Of a DNA stretch of 64,000 nucleotides, positions 1 through 7,874 are shown in pieces (the stretch's first letter is position 1; each line of letters begins with the position of its first letter). Made by a program: the position numbers and the translations under genes. A model generated the notes under the pieces. It ran no database searches and was not told the DNA's origin. It was given only the letters and a program-made list of their open reading frames with translations. Origin of the DNA: Candidatus Paceibacterota bacterium (lineage in GTDB: Bacteria > Actinomycetota > Actinomycetes > Nanopelagicales > Nanopelagicaceae); NCBI GenBank assembly GCA_035530615.1, contig DATKUL010000002.1, forward strand, positions 558,001-622,000, read 5' to 3'.

Positions 1-51
1 GATCTGGTGAACTTCTTCGTGGACTCCCGGCGCCCAATTTCATCCCATTAG
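1..51 (+). CDS. possible 3' end of an unidentified gene cut by the window edge
   Basis: Frame 1 is open from the first base to a TAG at 49-51 and would encode a 16-residue tail (DLVNFFVDSRRPISSH). It is too short to identify. It lies about 45 bases before the TTGCCC cluster and 155 before the att-like core, which is where the last gene of a neighbouring element could end. This is an inference from position only. Confidence 0.2.
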   Translation, partial: DLVNFFVDSRRPISSH

Positions 52-451
52 CGCACGACAAGCCTGTCCACGATTTTGCCCATCTTGCCCAAAATTTGCC
101 CATATAAAATCGTAATTTTGCATTAGGTCTTGCACACTTCTCAAGCAAAGAAACTTACTGGAATAGGCGTGCAAGAGCGCACCAGAGAGTTGTAAAACAG
201 AAGAGTCGCCCTATAAGCCGGCAAAGCTCCTTCCATTCAATCGCTGGAGCATGCTGACACCACGGGCTCGTCATGGTCGATCACCTGGTGGTCGTCGGCG
301 AGGGCTGGTACAAATCGGCTCTTCTCGAAGGGCCGTAACCAAAGACCCTTCTCATGGTCACACCCTTTAGTTAGCATCGATCCATGTGTAACTCAATACC
401 TCAAACACATTTATCGTCGCATAACTGTTCCAATTAGGAGACTCTGATTCA
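52..451. other. non-coding stretch carrying an att-like site
   Basis: No convincing gene. Three TTGCCC motifs lie at 76-101, a small GTGC/GCAC hairpin near 169-182, the 15-bp core CGCCCTATAAGCCGG at 207-221, CTCCTT at 227-232 and the partial palindrome GGAGCATGCT at 246-255. The same order recurs at 11440-11650. A 21-codon frame at about 273-338 was noted but has no support as a gene. Confidence 0.5.
207..221. repeat. 15-bp direct repeat, left copy; putative attachment-site core
   Basis: CGCCCTATAAGCCGG occurs here and, in the same orientation, at 11590-11604. The last TTGCCC before it ends 106 bases upstream; at the right copy the distance is 105. Read on the other strand the core is CCGGCTTATAGGGCG, which resembles the 3' end of bacterial RNase P RNA (family pattern CCGGCTTA...). 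Whether this is a recombination site is inferred from the repeated architecture. Confidence 0.5.
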
Positions 452-1711
452 ATGACTGATGAGATGAGCTATGGAGATGCCATGGAAGACGAAGTGCGCA
501 AAATTGCGGCTCGTCTGGGCGTTGCCGACTTCGTCTACACCGTTCCAATACTTTCCAAGGGGGCTGGCGGCAGTCGAGAGGTCGGCGACGCCCTGCTTAT
601 CTCTAATGGACGCGGGGCAATCATTCAGGTAAAGACCCGTGAACCAAATTCACGCTCCGAAACTGGCGAGGCATGGTTGGCTAAGCACGGCGAACGAGCG
701 TACCGACAGGGACAAGGAACTCGACGACAGATTGGCGAAAAGCAAAAGTCCGGAGAGATACTCACTGCGTACCCTGTTCGCACAGAAAACTGGGCTCTAA
801 AGGTTCGGGGAGAGGCTGCCCTTTCGTTGGACATGGATGTCTCAGGCTGGCCAACCATCATCGTGGTGGATCATCCAAATGTGGACGGAACTCAACCCAC
901 GAGAACCGATGCGTTTTGGATTACGCCTGACGATTGGTTAATGCTGAATCGTGCCATCCGATCAGTAACGGGACTATTGATCTACGTAGAGCGCTCTCTC
1001 GAAGCCGGTCCAAGAGTCTGCCCGCCACTAGGCCATGAAGACGAGCGATTTCGTCAAATGGTCCAAGCAGACGCAGTTTTCTCCTCCACAGGCGGGAAAT
1101 CGAGTCGTCCCTGGCTGACTGCGGATTCTCTGAACGACCCGACTGGAGCACAGCTCTATCGAGAACTCCTTGAAAGGATCTGGCCAGAAAACCCAGAGGA
1201 GCTACCTCACGTACCGATTGGGGATGCGCGGCGGATTCTGGAATTTCTCGATGGCGTACCCCCTAGCATGCAAGCTGAAGCTGGTCGGTGGATTCTAAAA
1301 AAGCGTTCCGAAATAGTTGACGGAGTGTGGGCTTCCGGCGCATTGATGTTCAACAGTGAGCGTCTGTTTATCTTCGGTTGTTCACCGGCTAATTCGTTCG
1401 TAGATATTGAACACTTCGATGCCAAGCTTGCCTCTATCGCATGTGTTCGAGCTAAGGAAATTTCTATGCAAGGAGTCGCTATCACATCTCTTCTTGCCGT
1501 CGGCCACATAGTGGGAGATGGCTATATCGACTATCGGTACATCTATATGGAACCTCCTCGCGACGCTCCTGCAGAACTGATGCGGTCAATTAGACATCAC
1601 CATGGAATGTTCAACCTGAAAACTCGCGAGGTGAACCTCATCAAAGCTGAACGCAATGCGAGATGTCCGTGCGGAAGTGGACTCAAGTTCAAGTACTGCG
1701 ATAGGGCTTAA
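452..1711 (+). CDS. PD-(D/E)XK-like nuclease-related protein with C-terminal SEC-C motif
   Basis: The 419-residue protein has an N-terminal region with EVGDALLI (about residue 43) followed by IIQVKTRE (about 58-64). This fits the acidic-x(n)-(D/E/Q)xK core of the restriction-endonuclease-like fold. The extreme C-terminus (about 401-417, RCPCGSGLKFKYC) is a SEC-C zinc-binding motif. The middle, about 150-390, is unrecognised. The ATG at 452 has AGGAG at 437-441, so the start is well supported. The next gene overlaps its last 56 bases, suggesting coupled translation. SEC-C tails occur on many nucleic-acid or ribosome-associated proteins and on accessory nucleases. A defence or DNA-processing role fits the neighbourhood (ApeA follows) but is inferred; catalysis is unproven because the upstream acidic residue is not certain. 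Confidence 0.6.
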   Translation: MTDEMSYGDAMEDEVRKIAARLGVADFVYTVPILSKGAGGSREVGDALLISNGRGAIIQVKTREPNSRSETGEAWLAKHGERAYRQGQGTRRQIGEKQKSGEILTAYPVRTENWALKVRGEAALSLDMDVSGWPTIIVVDHPNVDGTQPTRTDAFWITPDDWLMLNRAIRSVTGLLIYVERSLEAGPRVCPPLGHEDERFRQMVQADAVFSSTGGKSSRPWLTADSLNDPTGAQLYRELLERIWPENPEELPHVPIGDARRILEFLDGVPPSMQAEAGRWILKKRSEIVDGVWASGALMFNSERLFIFGCSPANSFVDIEHFDAKLASIACVRAKEISMQGVAITSLLAVGHIVGDGYIDYRYIYMEPPRDAPAELMRSIRHHHGMFNLKTREVNLIKAERNARCPCGSGLKFKYCDRA

Positions 1712-2240
1712 CCTATCGACCAGGGTCTGCTCAGCGAAACCTAAGCGGAACAAGCTCCTTCCTAGAAGAGGCGCAGTCCTTGTTTCGGCTCGATGTGGCA
1801 CATCAGCAATCATCGCGTTTTACATCAACCTTGCCTCACTAAATGTAGTGGGCGAACTTGTGGTTCAGATAGTTGGCACATTGGTTGCCCTGATGTCGCT
1901 CGTGGCCAAGCATCAAGGTGGCAAGTCGCTTGTCGTCGGGCGGTTCATGGATGGTGTTCTGGTCGTCATCGGATTGAGCTTGTTGATGTTCACTACAGTC
2001 AACCTCGCCGCGCATTGGCAAGACATGGATCTTAAAACGACAGGGATGACGCTTGCGATGTCGATTTGGTTGCCACTCGCCCTGTTGCCCTTCATCTACG
2101 TACTCAGTTTCTATGCCGCAGCCGATAGAGTATTTACAATGTTGCCGTACTCGAATGAACGCAAGAAACCGAATTGGAAGGCCCGCCTCGCGGTGTGTCT
2201 GCCGATGGGGCAATTGCTCCATCGGCGCTGTGAGCCATAG
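1656..2240 (+). CDS. small integral membrane protein, unknown function
   Basis: The predicted 194 residues begin with about 45 basic, Ser-rich residues, followed by three or four hydrophobic segments: about 50-83, 98-117 and 132-155. The likely topology is membrane-embedded with a short basic C-terminal tail. The ATG at 1656 lies inside the preceding SEC-C gene in another frame. No in-frame ATG, GTG or TTG is seen before a GTG near 1848, which would remove the first membrane segment, so the overlapping start is preferred though its ribosome site is not obvious. The overlap with a nuclease-like gene suggests a two-gene unit (effector plus membrane partner), an inference only. I do not recognise the family. 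Confidence 0.5.
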   Translation: MRDVRAEVDSSSSTAIGLNLSTRVCSAKPKRNKLLPRRGAVLVSARCGTSAIIAFYINLASLNVVGELVVQIVGTLVALMSLVAKHQGGKSLVVGRFMDGVLVVIGLSLLMFTTVNLAAHWQDMDLKTTGMTLAMSIWLPLALLPFIYVLSFYAAADRVFTMLPYSNERKKPNWKARLAVCLPMGQLLHRRCEP

Positions 2241-2451
2241 AGCTTTCAATGAGTCAACGCCAAGGGCCACTGTTAGGCAAATCGGCCTTCATCCGGCGAA
2301 TGCTCCTTAGGTCTGAATTGGACCAGGAGTGCAAAAGATTGCCTGAAGTGCACAGTCCGAGCTACATGAGTAAGGTTCAATGCATCTCGGGTTATGAAGG
2401 AAAATGCTTGAAACGATTTGATTACTCTGGCTGCCCTGCCATGATGTATTC

Positions 2452-3846
2452 ATGTCCAACGTAAACCTTAAAGCTTCGAAAATCACGCCAAATGAGATCG
2501 GGGGACAAGGAAAGTGGTGGCTCCCAACATCCCCGGGCAAGACGGTGACCGGCATTTTGACTTACACGCCTACTGCGGGTGGAGTTCTTGAAATTTTAGG
2601 AAGCTTGGAGCCAATCGCTGGGACGGAATTCGATTCAATAATTTTTGGCGAGATAAAGGGCAAACTTTATACGCTTGATCATGGGTTTAGAACTCAGGAG
2701 CTCGAAGTATTCCCCAGTCCATCAAGTGAAGAAACTTGGATGTGTACGACGATATTTCGTGGCGCGCACCTACCGAACGCATCCCTGACTGTCTTTAGCA
2801 GTTGTGAAATCGAAACCCAACTTTTTCAAGGATGGGTGTATCGACCCAGACCACTGATTACTTCGAGAACGCGAACAAAACTTCGAACCTCAATCGAAAC
2901 GCCCTCCAGCTTAGCCGCGAACTTGGTCAATGGACGAAATCTGACTTTTCAGTGGAGAAGGTCGTACAACGTTGGGTTATTGGAAGTTTCGGCAGATGTC
3001 ACGCCCCTAATGAGAGTCACCCAAGTAAACGAAAGTCTCTACTGGATTCATGACGAACTAATAACTCCACTGATTTATTTGATTACGTTTTGTATGGGTA
3101 GCCCTGACAGCGTATCTCGTCTCACGGTTACATTTGAAGACCATGAGTTGAATGCGATCACCCCTATTGAAGTGTTTGAGATGCGCAGCCGTCCATCCAA
3201 TCAGCGCAATGTCCCACTATCACCGCATGAGCATATGATTCAATTGAGTGAAGTTGAGACTAGATTCGAGAATTTCATCAATGATTGGTTTTCACTATAT
3301 TCGGGCTCGAAATACGCTTTCATGGACTACTTTGCAACTCTATTCAATGAGGGTATGTACGCCGAAGAGATGTTTCTACGCATAATTCGTAGCTTGGAGA
3401 GCTGGCATACGAATCATAATAAGGGCATGAAATCTTCTGATTATTCCGTAATTCGGCGAATTCTAAGATCCATGAAAACTGTCTTACCCCCTCATGAACT
3501 TAAATTGATCGAAGATAAACTAAATCAGTTTAATGGACCTTCTTTGCGAGAAAGATTGGTTGTGCTCATTAATAACACCGAAATAGATATACGGACTTTC
3601 TTGACGGCGAAAAAGGATTTTGTAGTGCTTTGCCTAGCGACAAGGAATAGATTTACCCATCATTCTATTAAGCGCAAGGTTTTTGAAGGTGAGGACTTGT
3701 ACTGGGCTGAACAGTTCTTGACCGCGATATTTATATGTGAGGTAATGGCTAAGCTGTCATTAAGTAAAGCCGAAATCCAAAGAAATCTTCAAAGATCCAG
3801 ATTCGGAAGGTTAATTGATTCGAAGATTCAAAAGACTTGGCCCTAA
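2452..3846 (+). CDS. apeA: ApeA-type HEPN antiphage (abortive infection) protein
   Basis: The 464-residue protein begins with the pattern typical of the ApeA N-terminal domain 1: G-x-WWLP-x-SPG followed by G-x-L-x-Y and L-x-I-L-G-S-L (about residues 18-55). The C-terminal third is helical and contains ATRNRFTHHS at about 395-404, giving the HEPN catalytic signature R-x4-H. Family knowledge: ApeA is a single-gene antiphage system whose HEPN domain is an RNase thought to act on cellular RNA during infection. Length agrees with the family. The ATG at 2452 has no strong ribosome site just upstream. It stands alone, downstream of a nuclease-like/membrane gene pair and convergent with the next gene, consistent with a defence island. 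Confidence 0.8.
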   Translation: MSNVNLKASKITPNEIGGQGKWWLPTSPGKTVTGILTYTPTAGGVLEILGSLEPIAGTEFDSIIFGEIKGKLYTLDHGFRTQELEVFPSPSSEETWMCTTIFRGAHLPNASLTVFSSCEIETQLFQGWVYRPRPLITSRTRTKLRTSIETPSSLAANLVNGRNLTFQWRRSYNVGLLEVSADVTPLMRVTQVNESLYWIHDELITPLIYLITFCMGSPDSVSRLTVTFEDHELNAITPIEVFEMRSRPSNQRNVPLSPHEHMIQLSEVETRFENFINDWFSLYSGSKYAFMDYFATLFNEGMYAEEMFLRIIRSLESWHTNHNKGMKSSDYSVIRRILRSMKTVLPPHELKLIEDKLNQFNGPSLRERLVVLINNTEIDIRTFLTAKKDFVVLCLATRNRFTHHSIKRKVFEGEDLYWAEQFLTAIFICEVMAKLSLSKAEIQRNLQRSRFGRLIDSKIQKTWP

Positions 3847-3917
3847 AGGAATGATTGACTTAGACACTACTCATTTACTGTGAAAACTAGCCGACTCTTT
3901 GATAATTGGACTGTCAT

Positions 3918-4115
3918 CTATTCCCCTGCGTCGGTATTGAGCGAGATTCCAATTTCGACAAATACGCTCATTCCCGAGCCGATTTCTCTGCTAGCAGTCT
4001 CACTTTTCATTGATGCAATGACCGCTTGAGGCCAAGTCCCTTCGGGCGCACTCCGCAGTTGTTCATATTCCTCTAATTGTTCGAATGACATGAAAACGAT
4101 CGGCAAGGTTTTGGA
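3918..4115 (-). pseudogene. out-of-frame C-terminal extension of the DUF5677-like gene
   Basis: An open stretch of about 65 codons directly follows the suspected frameshift near 4115. It begins SKTLPIVFMSFEQLEEYEQL and ends NTDAGE before a stop at 3918. It has no start codon with a ribosome site of its own and reads naturally as the displaced C-terminus of the upstream frame. It could instead be chance open frame. Confidence 0.35.
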
Positions 4116-4836
4116 TTCGCGAACTCCAGGGCCTATCAGTCGTCATCTGATCCCAAGCCGTCAGCGTAAGGATTAAGGACACGACCTGACTACCGAATGC
4201 TTGTTCAACCCATTCGTATCGTGGCGACAATTCAATTGCGTATCCTTTTTCAGGATCTGCAAACTCATGCTTCACGTGCAAGTATTGGTGCAAAATGCTC
4301 TGTCCTGCATGAGAAACCTTGGATAACTTGCGGTACGGCAGATAGAGTGATTCTCCCCCGGCAAATCTCTTAGAGCGTTCTAGATGAGAGTGCGAAGCTG
4401 GAGCATCAAATTCAGCGAGTTTTTCAACTGCTGCATTCACTTGAGCGCGCCTTTCCTCAGACACGGGGACATTTATGTCTAGCATGTGCCTCAAGAGTTT
4501 CTGCTCTTGCACGGCATACCCATAATTCATTGCTTTTACTGCATTAGGTGTAACAGACACCCACGCCGCCGTGATTCCGCACTCAAGTGTCAATCGGATG
4601 AGAGGGATGGATTGAAGGTACATTCCATGCTCTGCCAGCAAAATCACTGATTCCGTGAGCGAAATTGCGTGTTCCGCTATTGTTCGAACGCACAGGCCCG
4701 TGTCGAAACTTTCGTCGACCTCCGGTACCTGAATTAGATCATCCCCATTTTGCCAAATATCCATGAGTTCTCTCATGCCCCCAAGGGATTTTTCGAGACT
4801 TGGAATTTGATGGCTATCCAAACTTGCTTCATTCAT
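4063..4836 (-). CDS. DUF5677-like protein, C-terminus probably frameshifted
   Basis: The 257-residue frame has a helical core with R-T-I-A-E-H and LIRLTLECGITAAWVS (about 70-115), the spacing seen in DUF5677-type proteins of unknown function that turn up in accessory loci. The assignment is by pattern and moderate. The last 17 residues look unlike the rest. In another frame at 3918-4106 an open stretch continues with acceptable composition (LPIVFMSFEQLEEYEQLR...). Removing one base near 4113-4117 would join them into about 305 residues ending at 3918. This may be a sequencing error or a real lesion. The gene lies alone on the minus strand, convergent with apeA. Confidence 0.5.
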   Translation of the reverse strand: MNEASLDSHQIPSLEKSLGGMRELMDIWQNGDDLIQVPEVDESFDTGLCVRTIAEHAISLTESVILLAEHGMYLQSIPLIRLTLECGITAAWVSVTPNAVKAMNYGYAVQEQKLLRHMLDINVPVSEERRAQVNAAVEKLAEFDAPASHSHLERSKRFAGGESLYLPYRKLSKVSHAGQSILHQYLHVKHEFADPEKGYAIELSPRYEWVEQAFGSQVVSLILTLTAWDQMTTDRPWSSRIQNLADRFHVIRTIRGI

Positions 4837-5156
4837 ACCTTCAAGTTAGAGCATTGCGCTGACACGAAGGCTCCGAGGTAGAAAGGTCGAGAATCTAAGG
4901 CTCAAGGGTTCGATCAAGACTCCCCGTGCCTCTTTCATCCCATCCGAACGCCTCGATTTACGCCTAACAACTTCTCAAATCGGATTTCTCAATCCTTCTG
5001 ATCGCTTTCTTTCCTTTAACGCCGTTTGATATCGCTTTGAGCTGAATAAAGTTGCCGTGTTCTCATGGGCAACGATAAGGGACCATCTTCAGTGCGCCCT
5101 TAAGAGCAACTGTTTCCCTTTCTTGAACGACTTGCAGAGATTATGACCCGAATGCC
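4837..5156. other. non-coding gap between two minus-strand accessory genes
   Basis: I see no gene, tRNA, strong hairpin or repeat here. It holds the upstream region of the DUF5677-like gene and the downstream region of the next gene; no promoter stands out. Confidence 0.4.
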
Positions 5157-5903
5157 TCACTTAACCCGAGTTATCTTCCCTTCAAAATATTGCCATCGGA
5201 CGTCATGAGGCCCATCAAAAAATGTTTCAGGGAGAGGCGCGCATTCCGAACTCACGGTTTCAAAAACTGCGCAACGGTAGGAAATTTCTTCAATACCAAG
5301 TTTTCCCTCCTCTGCCTCAACCAATTCCTTCACCATTTCTATATCAACCTGTTCCTTCGAAAAAAGTTCTTTGATAAAGCCATCAAGGTATTCTCGATTC
5401 TTTTCATGTTTAGTAACAACCACAACAGCGCTGACATATTGGTGATCAGTAGTTAGTTTCCCATTCCGACCCACCTGGTTCTGAGCTGAGAATCCCGTGC
5501 CTGGCCCAGGAGTGAATAGTGTGGAAATATCGCCGTACATAGCAGAGATGACGAATGTATCCCCTAGATTTACGCCAGCATTTAGCGGATTCGCAAGCAC
5601 GACAATAAGTGGGGTACTGGGATCTCTAAACGGTTTGAGTTGCTTAGCCGCGGCAGATATTTGATTCCGAACGGGAGCGACTAGCTCTCCAACGGAACGG
5701 GTAATCAGAGTTCCTGGGTTAGCCATCATCAAAGCTTCGATTCCTTGTGCTTCGAATTCCTTTACTTCGCATATAGCTCGAATCGCGTCTCTAAAGATGG
5801 CGAAGTCTGGCCTCTTTACTCCCCCAAGATCTGGTTCGAATTCGTAGGTATAGCCGTGAGAGGAAAGAGAGCCTGCAAACCATCTCTCAGATTCGGTTTT
5901 CAT
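5157..5903 (-). CDS. PD-(D/E)XK-like endonuclease-fold protein
   Basis: The 248-residue protein opens with MKTESERWFAGSLSSHGYTY, then RPDFAIF (about residue 30) and AICEVKEF (about 43-49). The E...PD-x(n)-E-x-K arrangement is that of restriction-endonuclease-fold proteins (a helix with E, then D and E-V-K on adjacent strands). The remaining two thirds are alpha/beta and unrecognised. No methyltransferase or helicase partner is adjacent, so it is not an ordinary type I-III restriction system; a standalone nuclease or DNA-interaction module is more likely. Family assignment is by motif; function is inferred. Confidence 0.55.
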   Translation of the reverse strand: MKTESERWFAGSLSSHGYTYEFEPDLGGVKRPDFAIFRDAIRAICEVKEFEAQGIEALMMANPGTLITRSVGELVAPVRNQISAAAKQLKPFRDPSTPLIVVLANPLNAGVNLGDTFVISAMYGDISTLFTPGPGTGFSAQNQVGRNGKLTTDHQYVSAVVVVTKHEKNREYLDGFIKELFSKEQVDIEMVKELVEAEEGKLGIEEISYRCAVFETVSSECAPLPETFFDGPHDVRWQYFEGKITRVK

Positions 5904-5995
5904 GGTCGACTAGTTATTCACTTTTGGTTGAAAAGGCGATGCATGTCACCCTTCGCACTCCAAACTTGACGGTTCGAATTCCATTTTCGACGGAA

Positions 5996-7270
5996 TCAAC
6001 CCAAAACTGCAAAATTCTCTAGCCATATATCTTTCGTAAAATTCGTAACTGGGACATCCGCGTCCTTCTCGAAACTATAAATCTCCGCACCAAATTCATC
6101 AGTATTAAAATTTAAGGTGGAAAACATTACCGAGTCATTTCCCAAGGAGGTTAATTCAGAAACGTACTTAAACGGCGCGATATTCACACATCTAATTAAT
6201 GTATTAACCAAGTTAATCTTGCAGAGTTCGTTCAGCGCAAGCTGTACTTCCCCTTTTGATTTGACAAAATAAAGAGTATTTCCATCTGATGAAGTCTGCA
6301 TCTGACTCAAAGATTTCATTCCATCGGGCTCACTGAATAGCCAATTAATTCCCGAGTTCTCTGCATAATCAAACATTGAACTTGATCTCGTCTTCATATC
6401 CAAAGCTTTCTTAATTGTTATAGTTGGGGCATCTTGATTGAGAGACAAAATGAAAGAGCGTGGTGTTGTGGTCTGTGCAGTCGCACCCTCCCACAGGAGC
6501 TCTAAACTCAGATACAGTTTATTAGAGTGATGGTCCGCCCTCAGCCCTGAAATGGAATACCCATAAGCACAACTCCTATCGGTAGACGAGTAACAATATG
6601 TAGAAAAAATAGGAGTCAACTCTCCTGAGGAGGTGTCGACTCGGTAGACAACTGATCTCACACCATCAATCGGTTGAAACTTGGTCAGCGCATAAACATA
6701 TTTTGGATCTCTCCCAAAGTTCGCGCCCGTAAACCAAGAGTACGAGAAAATATCCGGATGCTTTATTTTGTCTAATGAGACACTTGATATATTTTTGTCT
6801 TTTAGCCCACTGACAAAGAAGGAATTATTGCAGGAGGAAATGCAGGAAATAATTTTATCTTGCCAAATATCCAAGGGTTGAAAATTGCCAGGATAAGCCG
6901 TTTGATAGTCCAATCCGTCGACTATGAAGGCATAATCGGATTTCAAACTTTGCATTACCAAACTAAGATTCATTACCCCGTTCCGCTTTTTAACCCAAGC
7001 CATTCCAGCTAACTCATTTACTATTTTTGGTGCAGTTGTTTGCGTTGGCGTAGGGACCGGGGTTATTTTGGAGGCAGGTTTTACTGCCACCCCCTTATTC
7101 CAAATCGACGTAATACCTGACTTAATGCAGGTGTATTTCTTTCCGGAAACAATTGATGTTTGACCAAGTTTTTTGCAAACTGCGCCTGACTTGACTGCCG
7201 AATTCGCCGGCGACACTGATAGAATAATTATTCCTGCGACACTTACAAGGCTGAGTAGAATCCGCTTCAT
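5996..7270 (-). CDS. secreted protein with N-terminal cell-surface module, unknown function
   Basis: The open frame extends to 7357, but the ATG at 7270 begins a textbook signal peptide (MKRILLSLVSVAGIIILSVS, cleavage near PANSA|V), so a 424-residue product is preferred. After cleavage comes a short module with two cysteines (AVCKKLGQTSIVSGKKYTC), then a Pro/Thr linker (PVPTPTQTTAP) and a long beta-rich domain. That domain has several Cys pairs and repeated strand-turn units consistent with a propeller-like fold. I associate the N-terminal module with surface proteins of planktonic Actinomycetota. The substrate is unknown. It is unrelated to the defence-like genes next to it. Confidence 0.6.
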   Translation of the reverse strand: MKRILLSLVSVAGIIILSVSPANSAVKSGAVCKKLGQTSIVSGKKYTCIKSGITSIWNKGVAVKPASKITPVPTPTQTTAPKIVNELAGMAWVKKRNGVMNLSLVMQSLKSDYAFIVDGLDYQTAYPGNFQPLDIWQDKIISCISSCNNSFFVSGLKDKNISSVSLDKIKHPDIFSYSWFTGANFGRDPKYVYALTKFQPIDGVRSVVYRVDTSSGELTPIFSTYCYSSTDRSCAYGYSISGLRADHHSNKLYLSLELLWEGATAQTTTPRSFILSLNQDAPTITIKKALDMKTRSSSMFDYAENSGINWLFSEPDGMKSLSQMQTSSDGNTLYFVKSKGEVQLALNELCKINLVNTLIRCVNIAPFKYVSELTSLGNDSVMFSTLNFNTDEFGAEIYSFEKDADVPVTNFTKDIWLENFAVLG

Positions 7271-7676
7271 ATCCACAAAGTAGCCCTTTTCCCGCGTCTT
7301 TTCTATAATGGATAAATTTGCGTAAACACGATGTTCATATTGAGTCCTGCGATTCAAGAGCCTGAGGTCAAACGCATGCCGACGATACGTATAAGACGCA
7401 GGAACAGTGGCGAGTTGAGACTACATCTTCCCTACCAGGTCATATTCAGGGGGTAAAGAAAACTAGGACTCCATCCAGGGATGGCTAGGAAACAGTATTA
7501 GTTAAGTTGTACGGCAACTCGCCCCGTAAATTAGCAACCCTGGAATATTTGTCCGTTTCCATTCCGATTGCTATAAGAATTTGGACGAAATTAGACGAAG
7601 CTCTGCATAACTCGAAACTTGACGAAATGAGCACAAGCGATAGTGTTTCAGCGTAAATGTGTGCGTGAAGCACTTT

Positions 7677-7720
7677 CTACGGATCAGAAGATTCGGGGTT
7701 CGAATCCCTTCGGGCGCACA
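7677..7720 (+). pseudogene. 3' half of a tRNA-Arg(ACG) gene (integration scar)
   Basis: The stretch begins at the anticodon loop CTACGGA (anticodon ACG), followed by the 3' anticodon strand TCAGA, a variable loop, a T-arm with GGTTCGAATCC and the acceptor strand CGGGCGC plus discriminator A. The 5' half (expected GCGCCCG..., D-arm, 5' anticodon strand) is absent; unrelated sequence abuts at 7676. Integrative elements that enter a tRNA 3' end leave exactly this kind of 3' fragment at one end, so this is read as an attachment-site remnant. The intact tRNA is not in the window. Confidence 0.75.
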
Positions 7721-7729
7721 AGATCCAGC

Positions 7730-7745
7730 AACCCCACCAATCGTT
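7730..7745. repeat. 16-bp direct repeat, left copy
   Basis: AACCCCACCAATCGTT occurs here, ten bases after the tRNA-Arg fragment, and again at 8606-8621 in the same orientation. The two copies bracket the membrane protein gene at 7875-8576. Confidence 0.7.
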
Positions 7746-7874
7746 AATGCAACCCTTAAGAAAGACCTCCCTAAAGGAGGTATGGGCAACCGTCTGTCCT
7801 ACAAGTCGTTAATGTCCTCTTAGCCGGAATGGCGAATTATCAGAAATTTTCAATAAATCAATGAGGATCCGAAC

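Larger units (their letters stand above)
7271..7874. other. non-coding gap holding a tRNA fragment, a direct repeat and a short hairpin
   Basis: No gene is supported. It contains the 3' half of tRNA-Arg at 7677-7720, the left copy of a 16-bp repeat at 7730-7745 and the small inverted repeat ACCTCC/GGAGGT near 7768-7784. An open frame on the minus strand through 7571-7789 is only the reverse reading of the tRNA fragment. Confidence 0.6.

Noticed and set aside
2249-2464. 71-codon plus-strand frame between the membrane gene and apeA
   Set aside because: No ribosome site, overlaps apeA start, composition unlike a protein; no family features.
4037-4051. 15-bp match (TCCCTTCGGGCGCAC) to the tRNA-Arg 3' end at 7705-7719, as a possible second attachment site
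   Set aside because: It lies inside a plausible coding continuation (SAPEGTW), has no T-arm or anticodon part and no other boundary signal; most likely coincidence.
7571-7789. Minus-strand open frame with CAPEGIRTPNLLIRR
   Set aside because: This is the well-known false translation of a tRNA 3' half, here the tRNA-Arg fragment.
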